A stretch of DNA of 24,976 bases from a virus, in IMG/VR virus record IMGVR_UViG_3300028809_000063, positions 1 to 24,976 of that record; one strand, 5' to 3'. Under the pieces are notes generated by a model. That model was not told where the DNA came from, searched no databases, and was given only the letters and a program-made list of their open reading frames with translations. Positions 1 to 6,803 of the stretch are shown here, piece by piece. The stretch's first letter is position 1. Each line of letters opens with the position of its first letter. The translations under genes and the position numbers were made by a program.

Positions 1-1942
1 ACGCGACACTTTGCTACAGTATTTTTATGGAGATATTCCAGCACCGGATTCCGTTGATGAAGAAGGAGTGCCGACCACCTCGACGGTTGTATCGACGGAT
101 GTTCGTGATACCGTCATGGCAATCATGCCGTCACTCATCCGCATTTTCTGCGCGCCAGAGCACATTGTTTCATGCATGCCGAACCATAATGGTCAAGAGG
201 AGATGGCCAAGCAGGCTACGGAATACATAGAGTATGTGTTCTGGGAGGACAATCCTGGATTCCTGCTGCTACACGACGCATTCAAGGATGCTCTTACGAC
301 GAAGACGTGCGTGACGCATTGGTACACCGACAATGATACCGAAGTGGTGACGCAAGAATTCGAGAATATCACTCAGGAGCAACTCCAGTTCCTCATTTCG
401 GAGAACGAGACGATCGAAGTGCTCGAGGCGAATGCTAGCTCGACGCAGCCAGATATGCTCGAGACTGTTTCGCTGCGCTGGGAAGTGAGCAAGCCTACTT
501 TAAAGATCGTGGGCATTCCGCTCGACGAGTTCCGGGTGGATCGGAAGGCGCGCAGCGTGGACGATGCGTCATTGATTGGGTTCCAGACCATCAAACGAAT
601 TGGCGAACTGGTGGCGGCTGGTTATGATGAAACCATACTTAGCCAGTTCACCGGGGCGACTCAGCCATATTCTGCAGACCGGATATTCCGAAATGTCGGA
701 CTGGATGAGAACAGCCCTCTCGAAGCATTCGAGATCGACTACGGAGAGTATTACGTTCGTGTCGATAAAGACGGGGACGGCATCGAAGAACTCCGGAAAA
801 TTTGCACAGTTGGCAGTAATAATACGATCATCGCGGACGAACCCGTTCAGTGGGCGAACTTTTCTGTCGGTTGCCCCGATCCGAAGCCGCACACGTTGAT
901 CGGGGATTGCCCCGCCGATTTGGTTACTGATATTCAGCGGATTAAGACGAATATGCTGCGCGGGTCGCTCGACTCGCTTGCGCAATCAATCTGGCCGCGA
1001 ACAGTTTTCAATGAGCTGTTGGTGAACGTGGATGATGTTCTTAACGAAGAGATCGGGGCTGCAATTCGTACAAGAGGCGCACCGCAAGAGACCCTTATGT
1101 CCATCGCCCACCAGTTTGTGGGCCAGCCGGTCTTTCAGATGTTTGACACTATGGAGAGGCTCCGGCAAGTTCGTACCGGCATATCGGACGCGTCTAAAGG
1201 CATCGATCCTAAAGCACTCCAGAGCACGGCGATTACCGGCGTCGAAGCCATTATCTCTGGAGCCCAAGAACGAATTGAGCTTATCGCTCGACTCATGGCT
1301 GAAACCTGGCTCAAACCCATCTTTAGAGGACTCCTCCGAGAAATAACGAACCACCCGAACCAGCAGCGAACCATTCAGCTCCGCGGCAAGTGGACAGATG
1401 TTCAGCCGAGCACTTACGATCCTAACATGCGCATTTCGGTGAACCCCACGCTCGGTAAGGGTTCGGACGTTGCGCGGCTGATGGCTCTGCAGGAGGTCAA
1501 ACAGACCCAGTTGCTAGTCATCGAGAAGTTCGGGGTCAGCAATCCGGTAGTCGGGCCGCAGGAGTTTATCAACACCGTAACCGACATGATGGCGATCGCG
1601 AACGTCAAGAACACGCAACGTTACTTCAAGGATATCCCGCCTGAGGTGATGGAACAGATCATGAATGCGCCGAAGGATCCCGATCCGGCTTTGGTGCTTG
1701 CACAGGCCGAGATGGAGAAGCGCCGCGTTGAGATGATCAAGGAGCAGGCGAAGCAGGTGGCGGACCAGCGGAAGCTCAAGATCGACGATGATTTTAAGCG
1801 CGACCAGTTGATGGTTACGAGCATGCTCGACGCCGCCAAGATCGAGGCGCAATTCGCGGTAGACGTAAACGAGCAGAGAATTTTGCAGGAAAATCAAGCT
1901 AACGAATTGGCACAGGAAGATGAAGGATCAGTTCCAGCTTGA
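1..1942 (+). CDS. Phage portal protein (5' end outside window)
   Basis: Portal proteins form the dodecameric ring at the capsid vertex through which DNA is packaged and ejected. The frame is open from base 2 (reading Arg-Asp-Thr-Leu-Leu-Gln) with no stop, so the N-terminus lies upstream; the TTG at 11 is not a convincing start. About 645 residues are visible. The assignment rests on a podovirus-like portal pattern (DGDGIEELRKI, then a GDCPADLV stretch, then helices around SDASKGIDPKAL) and on order: portal, small protein, scaffold-like protein, major capsid protein. The C-terminal 100 residues are charged and helix-prone (EMEKRRVEMIKEQAKQ), as in the barrel or crown of podovirus portals. The stop overlaps the next gene by 23 nt. 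Family is inferred from pattern and position, not from a search. Confidence 0.85.
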   Translation, partial: RDTLLQYFYGDIPAPDSVDEEGVPTTSTVVSTDVRDTVMAIMPSLIRIFCAPEHIVSCMPNHNGQEEMAKQATEYIEYVFWEDNPGFLLLHDAFKDALTTKTCVTHWYTDNDTEVVTQEFENITQEQLQFLISENETIEVLEANASSTQPDMLETVSLRWEVSKPTLKIVGIPLDEFRVDRKARSVDDASLIGFQTIKRIGELVAAGYDETILSQFTGATQPYSADRIFRNVGLDENSPLEAFEIDYGEYYVRVDKDGDGIEELRKICTVGSNNTIIADEPVQWANFSVGCPDPKPHTLIGDCPADLVTDIQRIKTNMLRGSLDSLAQSIWPRTVFNELLVNVDDVLNEEIGAAIRTRGAPQETLMSIAHQFVGQPVFQMFDTMERLRQVRTGISDASKGIDPKALQSTAITGVEAIISGAQERIELIARLMAETWLKPIFRGLLREITNHPNQQRTIQLRGKWTDVQPSTYDPNMRISVNPTLGKGSDVARLMALQEVKQTQLLVIEKFGVSNPVVGPQEFINTVTDMMAIANVKNTQRYFKDIPPEVMEQIMNAPKDPDPALVLAQAEMEKRRVEMIKEQAKQVADQRKLKIDDDFKRDQLMVTSMLDAAKIEAQFAVDVNEQRILQENQANELAQEDEGSVPA

Positions 1943-2180
1943 TGAACGTGCCGCTGAGGCAAAAAATATCCTGAATAGTCCCCTGTTCCAGGAGGCGATC
2001 AGGAAGATGAGGGAGCATCATATCGCTCGTTTAATGCAAGCAGTCGTAGGTTCGGATGAGGCTAAAGAAGCCCACGCAATGCTCAAAGTGGTCAGTGAGT
2101 TCGAAGTCAACTTTCAGAGCATCATGACGGACCAGAAGATGGATCAGTACTACAGGAAGGCGCAACATGGCACCGGATGA
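1920..2180 (+). CDS. Small helical protein between portal and scaffold
   Basis: An 86-aa, charged, mostly helical protein with no recognisable enzyme motif. It starts inside the end of the portal gene (23-nt overlap) and its stop overlaps the start of the scaffold-like gene by 14 nt, so translational coupling is likely. AGGAA lies directly upstream of the ATG, closer than ideal. Small proteins of this size sit between portal and scaffold genes in many podoviruses and their role is unknown. Function is not assigned here; the tight overlap on both sides is the main support that it is a real gene. Confidence 0.7.
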   Translation: MKDQFQLDERAAEAKNILNSPLFQEAIRKMREHHIARLMQAVVGSDEAKEAHAMLKVVSEFEVNFQSIMTDQKMDQYYRKAQHGTG

Positions 2181-3306
2181 TGATATGGAATCGGCCGCTC
2201 AGGCTTTCGATGCAGCTATAACTGCCGAACAGCGCGGCAATCCGCCTGCGCCTCCGGAGGATACTTCGAAGCAGAAACCCACTGAGCGGATGTTCGGCAA
2301 TCTGGGGAAGACCGAGGTAGACGACGAATCCCCGGAGAAGGGTGGCGGCGATGATGAAGCCGACCCTGAGGCAACTATTTACGCCAAGCAGAATCGCGGA
2401 AAGGAGGCTAAGAAAGAAAATGAGACAGAGGCGGAAGACAACGAGTCCGAAGAAAGGGACCCAGAAGCCCTCGTGGAAGAAGATGAGGAAGACGACGAGC
2501 AAGAAGAAGATGACGGAGGGGTTGACGCAGGCGAGCTTGACCTATCCACTAAAGTAAAGGTGATGGTCGATGGTGAGGAAGCCACCGTTCCGCTCAAAGA
2601 GGCTCTCGAAGGCTACATTCGTACTGAAACCTTCCACCGTCGCCTTGGGGAGATCGAGGAAGGACGGAAAGTCGTTCAAGCTGCCGCCGCCGATGTCGTT
2701 CAAAATTTCCGGTATTCCCAGCAGCTAATCGAAACCATGGAAGGCCAGTTGAAGGAACTCGTTCCTCCTGAGCCGAATTGGGATGAGGAATTCGCCAAGG
2801 ACCCGCAGAAAGCTCGGCAATTGCAGAAATACTACCAGCAGGTTGCCGATTTCAAGGGGAAGCTGCAGAAGCAGCGCGACGAGATTAACCAGAAGCAAGA
2901 GGCGCACAACGCTGAACAGCTGAAGGCTTATGCGGAGACGGAGGAAATTCGTTTCAATCGTCTAAACGCAAAGAATTGGGGTGTCGATCCGTCTAGAAAG
3001 GCGAAAGACCTCCAAGCAATGCGCCGTACGGCGCTAACGGAGGGCTTTACAGAGGAGGAGCTGAACGGCGTCTTTGATAGTCGCATGCTTCAGGTCCTTC
3101 TGAAAGCCTCTAAGTATGATCGCATTATTGCGACGAAGCCGAAGCCCAAACAATCGGCTGTCAAGTCAGTACCACCCGGACCGGGAAAACGTTCAGTGAA
3201 CGGGACTGGTCGCAAAGGCATAGCTGACGCGATGAAGAAACTCGCCCGGACTGGAACGGTAGAAGATGCTGCTCCAGTCTTTGATCAAATCTTGCGCCAA
3301 AGGTAG
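2167..3306 (+). CDS. Putative capsid scaffolding protein
   Basis: A 379-aa protein directly upstream of the major capsid gene, the usual place for a scaffold that directs procapsid assembly and then leaves. Residues about 40-120 are extremely acidic, including a Glu/Asp run near 100-117. A VDGEEATVPL segment follows (about 135-145), a pattern often seen in phage scaffold-like proteins. Next comes a long charged coiled-coil-like region (about 155-260, rich in Glu, Lys and Gln), then a basic C-terminus (KPKPKQ and onwards) that could bind capsid protein. The start at 2167 overlaps the previous gene; a second in-frame ATG seven codons in (MESAAQ) is possible. The role is inferred from composition and synteny. 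Confidence 0.7.
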   Translation: MAPDDDMESAAQAFDAAITAEQRGNPPAPPEDTSKQKPTERMFGNLGKTEVDDESPEKGGGDDEADPEATIYAKQNRGKEAKKENETEAEDNESEERDPEALVEEDEEDDEQEEDDGGVDAGELDLSTKVKVMVDGEEATVPLKEALEGYIRTETFHRRLGEIEEGRKVVQAAAADVVQNFRYSQQLIETMEGQLKELVPPEPNWDEEFAKDPQKARQLQKYYQQVADFKGKLQKQRDEINQKQEAHNAEQLKAYAETEEIRFNRLNAKNWGVDPSRKAKDLQAMRRTALTEGFTEEELNGVFDSRMLQVLLKASKYDRIIATKPKPKQSAVKSVPPGPGKRSVNGTGRKGIADAMKKLARTGTVEDAAPVFDQILRQR

Positions 3307-3311
3307 AGAAA

Positions 3312-4304
3312 ATGCCTAACAAAGTAGCAGGCGCTTTCACGACCTACAACGCTCAGGGCAATCGTGAAGACTTGTCGAATGCGATCTACAACATCGATCC
3401 GTTCGATACGCCGATCATGTCCTTGGCTCGTCGTCGTAACGTGAAGGCTCGTACATTCGACTGGCAGACCGAAAATCTGCCGAACGTCGATCCCAACAAT
3501 GCCCAGCTCGAAGGTTTTGAGCTGACCAGAGCCGGTGGACAGGCAACTGTCCGACTGACCAACGTCTGCCAGATTTCGTCGCGCGATGCGACCGTTTCTG
3601 GTTCTCAAGAAGCCTCGGATGCAGCTGGTAAGGGCTCTGAAATGGGCCACCAGATGGCGATGAAGTCCAAGGTGCTCAAGTCGGATATCGAAACCATCAT
3701 GTCGGGACGCCAAGCCCGCGTCGATGGCGACGATACTACTCCTCGCAAGACCGAAGCGATTGCACACTGGATCGCTCGTGCAGTCGACCGGAACGCGGTT
3801 GCAGGTGATGCCGTTATTGGAGTCACGGCTGGCCTTCCGGTTACCGCAACCGGCGCGTTTGCCGCTGTCGTAGCGGGTTCTCAAATCGCTCTGACCGAGG
3901 TAATGCTCGGTGATGCGATGGAAAGAGCCTATGGCAACGGTGCTCGTCCCGATACGTGGGTGGTTCCACCTGCTATCAAGCGTACTGTCTCCACCTTCAA
4001 GGGCCGCGCAACCACGCAGGTTCTCGTTGGGAAGACGGAAGTGGTCGAGACGGTCGACATTATCGCCACCGATTTCGGTCGCGTGAAGGTGATGCCGTCC
4101 TTGTGGATTCCGACTGACATCGGGCTGCTGCTCGATCCGGATTTCGTGGCTCTAGGGTATTTCCGGAACTTCCGGACGTACCAAATCGCGAAGATCGGTG
4201 ATGCGGAAACTCGAATGATCCTCGCTGAATGGGGAGTGGAGATGCGGAACCCGCTCGGCCACATCCTGTTCAACGGAATCAAACAGGGCGCCGTCATTAC
4301 GTAA
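3312..4304 (+). CDS. Major capsid protein, SU10-type (DUF5309)
   Basis: A 330-aa protein that should form the icosahedral shell with an HK97-like fold. The N-terminal pattern NREDLSNAIYNIDPFDTPI followed by a DWQTENL segment is characteristic of the SU10-type major capsid (DUF5309) family. Length is right for the family. The middle is Ala/Gly/Val rich (about 165-200) and the C-terminal half has the usual beta-rich character (RVKVMPSLWIP, LDPDFVALGYFRNF). The start has AGGTAGAG a few bases upstream. It is the last gene before a strong hairpin terminator, so head genes can end transcription here. Recognition is from memory of the family pattern. Confidence 0.9.
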   Translation: MPNKVAGAFTTYNAQGNREDLSNAIYNIDPFDTPIMSLARRRNVKARTFDWQTENLPNVDPNNAQLEGFELTRAGGQATVRLTNVCQISSRDATVSGSQEASDAAGKGSEMGHQMAMKSKVLKSDIETIMSGRQARVDGDDTTPRKTEAIAHWIARAVDRNAVAGDAVIGVTAGLPVTATGAFAAVVAGSQIALTEVMLGDAMERAYGNGARPDTWVVPPAIKRTVSTFKGRATTQVLVGKTEVVETVDIIATDFGRVKVMPSLWIPTDIGLLLDPDFVALGYFRNFRTYQIAKIGDAETRMILAEWGVEMRNPLGHILFNGIKQGAVIT

Positions 4305-4327
4305 GAACTCCTCGCCGTACGGCAATT

Positions 4328-4364
4328 GGGTGGTGTTACGTTCCCAGTTCCACCACCCCTTTTT
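4328..4364 (+). terminator. Rho-independent terminator after the capsid gene
   Basis: GGGTGGTG at 4328-4335 pairs perfectly with CACCACCC at 4351-4358 across a 15-nt loop, and CTTTTT follows at 4359-4364. It begins 24 nt after the capsid stop. Read-through must feed the next gene, whose ATG at 4376 follows a CGGAGG ribosome site just after the T tract, unless a promoter lies inside the head genes. It probably sets capsid transcripts high relative to downstream ones. Confidence 0.8.
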
Positions 4365-4375
4365 CGGAGGGTAGT

Positions 4376-4570
4376 ATGCCGTTCAAGTCACAAGCGCAGC
4401 GGAATCTCTTCCACGCAGCTAAGAATGACCCCTCGGTTCGGAGACGCACCGGAATATCCAAAGGGACCGCGGAGAAGTTCACCGAACACGATTCGGGCGG
4501 GAAACTGCCCTATCACAAGAAGAAGAAGCACGCTCCGGGGGTGGGCATCTTATCAAAATCGAGGTCGTGA
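4376..4570 (+). CDS. Small basic phage protein of unknown function
   Basis: A 64-aa, strongly basic protein beginning MPFKSQAQRN, with a KKKK run near residue 50. I chose the ATG at 4376 because CGGAGG lies 6-11 nt upstream; the same frame is open further left but would start inside the capsid gene. Short proteins starting MPFKSxAQ are common in phage genomes near head genes and have no established role; nucleic-acid binding is possible from the charge. The stop overlaps the next start by one base (TGATG). Confidence 0.7.
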   Translation: MPFKSQAQRNLFHAAKNDPSVRRRTGISKGTAEKFTEHDSGGKLPYHKKKKHAPGVGILSKSRS

Positions 4571-5142
4571 TGTTTGACCGAGACATTTATTTCGACAGCG
4601 TTCGGAACATTATGTTCGAAGGAGCGCTGACGCAACAGCAAGTAGATGGTCAGTCCGTCATTCTCGCGGTGTGGGAATATCAGGCTGGCGGAACACCGAT
4701 GACGGATATCCGCTGGCTTGCTTATATGCTCGCTACGACTTACCACGAAACGGCTACGAAAATGTGGCCGATCCGTGAATATGGGCAAGGTTCCGGGATG
4801 AGTTACGGCACCACCTATTATGGGCGTGGGTATGTTCAGCTCACTTGGGAAGAAAATTATCGAAATGCCTCGGCAGCGCTTGGTCTCATTGATGATCGCG
4901 ATCTTATCAAGTATCCTGATTTAGCTTTGGACAGTCTTATTGCTGTCCGTATAATGTTCCGGGGTATGGCGGAAGGGTGGTTCACTGGCAAAAAATTGGG
5001 CCAGTATTTCAATGCTGAAGAAGATGACCCAATTAATGCCCGCCAAATTATCAATGGAAATGATTGTGATGAAATGATAGCTGAATATCACGATCATTTC
5101 CTCGTTGCTCTGAATACAGCTAGTGTTCCGCTTAGTACTTGA
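4570..5142 (+). CDS. GH19 chitinase/lysozyme-like muralytic enzyme
   Basis: A 190-aa protein of the glycoside hydrolase 19 superfamily, which in phages cleaves peptidoglycan glycan strands. The catalytic-acid region is YHETATK (Glu60), a second acidic residue follows in WPIREYG (Glu70), and the GH19 substrate-cleft signature YYGRGYVQLTW covers 83-93. The C-terminal NARQIING pattern (156-163) is also typical. There is no signal peptide or membrane segment, so as an endolysin it would need a holin. It is placed between capsid and adaptor genes, far from the holin candidates near 14 kb. It could therefore be the endolysin or a virion-associated lysin. The ATG at 4570 (TGATG overlap) is preferred to the GTG at 4567. 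Confidence 0.88.
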   Translation: MFDRDIYFDSVRNIMFEGALTQQQVDGQSVILAVWEYQAGGTPMTDIRWLAYMLATTYHETATKMWPIREYGQGSGMSYGTTYYGRGYVQLTWEENYRNASAALGLIDDRDLIKYPDLALDSLIAVRIMFRGMAEGWFTGKKLGQYFNAEEDDPINARQIINGNDCDEMIAEYHDHFLVALNTASVPLST

Positions 5143-5167
5143 CAGCCGCTACAGGGTGTGCTATACT
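5139..5167 (+). promoter_or_regulatory. Near-consensus sigma70 promoter
   Basis: TTGACA (5139-5144), a 17-nt spacer, then TATACT (5162-5167), with TG one base upstream of the -10 giving an extended -10. Only one base differs from the sigma70 consensus. It overlaps the lysin stop codon. The expected start of transcription (about 5173-5176) lies just inside the next gene, so it would serve the adaptor at 5474 and later genes rather than the gene at 5169. Not tested; chance is possible but unlikely for this quality of match. Confidence 0.6.
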
Positions 5168-5168
5168 G

Positions 5169-5477
5169 ATGACCGAATCTAAGTTCATATACCGCAACAG
5201 TGGAGGGGTTCGCAGGACGTCTATTTGGGACGACGATCACCCAGATCGATTAGTCGTTCATACTGAAGTAGATCTGGGCCGCATCGCTGAGAATAATCAG
5301 GAGATGCGCGAATTGCACCCTAGACGGAGTGCCAATAAGCTCTTGGCCAGAGGGGTGCCACTCACAGTCGCTGAACAGGCGATACGAGAGCAATGGGATG
5401 AACGAGATTGGGCTAAATGGCTCGATGATCCCGCTAACGCAATCTTTCGTGTCTGGCCTGGACGAGTGGGTAGATGA
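5169..5477 (+). CDS. Conserved small phage protein, unknown function
   Basis: A 102-aa soluble protein. The pattern is a short N-terminal basic stretch, a DLGRIAENN helix, then a C-terminal WLDDPANAIFRVWPGRV. This DP-N-x-x-FR-x-W/R-x-G-R-V ending is one I associate with a small podovirus protein found next to the tail adaptor. No catalytic motif is visible. The ATG at 5169 is the best start although only a weak CAGGG lies upstream (12 nt away). It overlaps the promoter described at 5139-5167, so its mRNA must come from further upstream. The stop overlaps the adaptor start (ATGA). Confidence 0.72.
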   Translation: MTESKFIYRNSGGVRRTSIWDDDHPDRLVVHTEVDLGRIAENNQEMRELHPRRSANKLLARGVPLTVAEQAIREQWDERDWAKWLDDPANAIFRVWPGRVGR

Positions 5478-6073
5478 GTGCAATCAGCGACTTCTGCAAT
5501 ACCATCAGATCATGGCTTAATTTAGGCCCGGAAGTTTACGCAGACCCGCTGGTTACATCGTGGGTTCGAATGGCTGAGGAGTACCTTTCGGAGAATCTGC
5601 GTGTTAAGCATATGTTGCAAATTGACTCCTCATCGATTATTGACAATCGTGTTCTATTACCTTCTGATTTACAAGAACTGGACTCTATTCGCTTTGCTGG
5701 CAGCAAGCCTCTTATTTATAAGCCTCGCGGTTATTTTTACGCTAAAGATTATTCTAATACTGATAGATATACTATTATAGGTAATTATCTTGTGCTGGAT
5801 GGCGTTGATGAGGTGAACGGAACGCCTGTTGAGATTTCGTATTATCAGAGCATCCCTCCGCTGGAAGAAGGTCCAAATTGGTTATTGCAGTATTATAGTC
5901 GCCTTTATGTAGTTTGTACGCTTTGGCATGCTTCGATGTATGCTATTGAAGATGATCGCGGGGAAAGTTGGGGCGCGGCTACCAAAGACTTTGTGTCAGA
6001 TATGAATACTCGGCACCAAGTTGGGAAGGCCGCTGGTTCAGCGCTTATCAGCAAGCGGAGATCATTCGGATGA
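5474..6073 (+). CDS. Head-to-tail adaptor protein (SU10/P22 gp4-like)
   Basis: A 199-aa protein resembling the adaptor family of SU10-like and other podoviruses, which binds under the portal and receives the tail. The N-terminal half has the usual helix pattern (WVRMAEEYLSENLRVKHML) followed by LLPSDLQELDSIRF, the family's LP-x-DF-x-E-L-x-x-I-type motif. The C-terminal half is a mixed beta/helix region ending in a helical, basic tail. Local GC is low (about 37% in the two 60-base lines at 5701 and 5881). It begins ATGA on the stop of the previous gene. Position after the capsid module agrees with the role. Confidence 0.78.
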   Translation: MSAISDFCNTIRSWLNLGPEVYADPLVTSWVRMAEEYLSENLRVKHMLQIDSSSIIDNRVLLPSDLQELDSIRFAGSKPLIYKPRGYFYAKDYSNTDRYTIIGNYLVLDGVDEVNGTPVEISYYQSIPPLEEGPNWLLQYYSRLYVVCTLWHASMYAIEDDRGESWGAATKDFVSDMNTRHQVGKAAGSALISKRRSFG

Positions 6074-6447
6074 GTGGCCTTTCTTCTATCGGCGAGAATA
6101 TGGTGTTAGATGCGTTGTTGGCGGCACGGTTTATTTCACTGCATACGTCTGACCCAGGCAATGCAGGGTCAAACGAAGTAAGTGGGGGCGGTTATGCTCG
6201 GCAACCTGTTGCGTTTACTAAGACAGGGGCAAACCCGACCATCGCAGCAAATACCGCAATCATTCAGTTCCCGGTTGCAACTGTTAGTTGGGGCACCATT
6301 ACATCTTTCGGATTATGGTCCGCAGCTTCCGGCGGATCTTTTTTAGGAGGTTGGCCGGTTACAACGTCAAAAACGATTGGGCCGGATGATTCAGCACGAT
6401 GGGAAGCAGGAAAGCTAAGGATCGGAACGGATGAGTTGATTCCATAA
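6070..6447 (+). CDS. Phage tail-fibre-associated virion protein
   Basis: A 125-aa protein with the recurring phage pattern LHTSDPGNAG..NEVSGGGYARQPVAF, then a WGTITSFGLWSAASGG segment and a closing AGKLRIG. Proteins with this pattern are widely annotated as phage tail fibre or baseplate-associated proteins and are likely small beta-sandwich virion components. The exact role is not established. The start (ATGA overlap with the adaptor) gives a natural length for the family. Confidence 0.72.
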   Translation: MSGLSSIGENMVLDALLAARFISLHTSDPGNAGSNEVSGGGYARQPVAFTKTGANPTIAANTAIIQFPVATVSWGTITSFGLWSAASGGSFLGGWPVTTSKTIGPDDSARWEAGKLRIGTDELIP

Positions 6448-6803
6448 TGGCTGACTTAAGCGAGTCTGATTATGGGTTGGGCGATTATGGCGATGGGTAC
6501 TACTCTCTTCGCCCAATTTGGTTATTTGAGTCTGCTGTTTCCATTCTTGTTGACGCTGATTCTGATCTTGCTGTGTCTGCTTTTGGGGGATTTGAAGCAA
6601 CTGTTAGTATTTCATTGGACGCTGATAGCTCCCTTAGCGTTTCTGATAGCTTCGAATCTGCGGTTTCGATCCAATTTGACGTTCGTTCCATCGAGAATTT
6701 CGATGTGTTTTGGGAAGGTTGGATTCCTATAACTGGGGGCGTTGGAAATTGGCAACCAATTGGACCGGATATGAGGCCAAATAAGCCATGGTCGACACTA
6801 TAA
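6447..6803 (+). CDS. Phage protein with GYG-type N-terminus, unknown
   Basis: A 118-aa acidic protein. The start is Gly/Tyr/Asp rich (YGLGDYGDGYYS), a pattern common in small phage structural proteins found beside fibre genes. The middle holds two or three imperfect repeats of about 24-30 residues (FESAVSILVDADSDLAVS, FEATVSISLDADSSLSVS, FESAVSIQFDV), suggesting a repetitive beta structure. The C-terminus is Trp rich. The ATG overlaps the previous stop (TAATG) and the gene overlaps the large fibre gene by 16 nt. No function assigned. Confidence 0.65.
   Translation: MADLSESDYGLGDYGDGYYSLRPIWLFESAVSILVDADSDLAVSAFGGFEATVSISLDADSSLSVSDSFESAVSIQFDVRSIENFDVFWEGWIPITGGVGNWQPIGPDMRPNKPWSTL

Noticed and set aside
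569-985. Minus-strand open frames across the portal gene
   Set aside because: They lie opposite the portal gene, lack recognisable domains, and the strand is silent in this block.
4229-4375. Longer start of the small basic protein inside the capsid gene
   Set aside because: It would overlap the capsid gene and span the terminator; the ATG at 4376 has a clear CGGAGG site.
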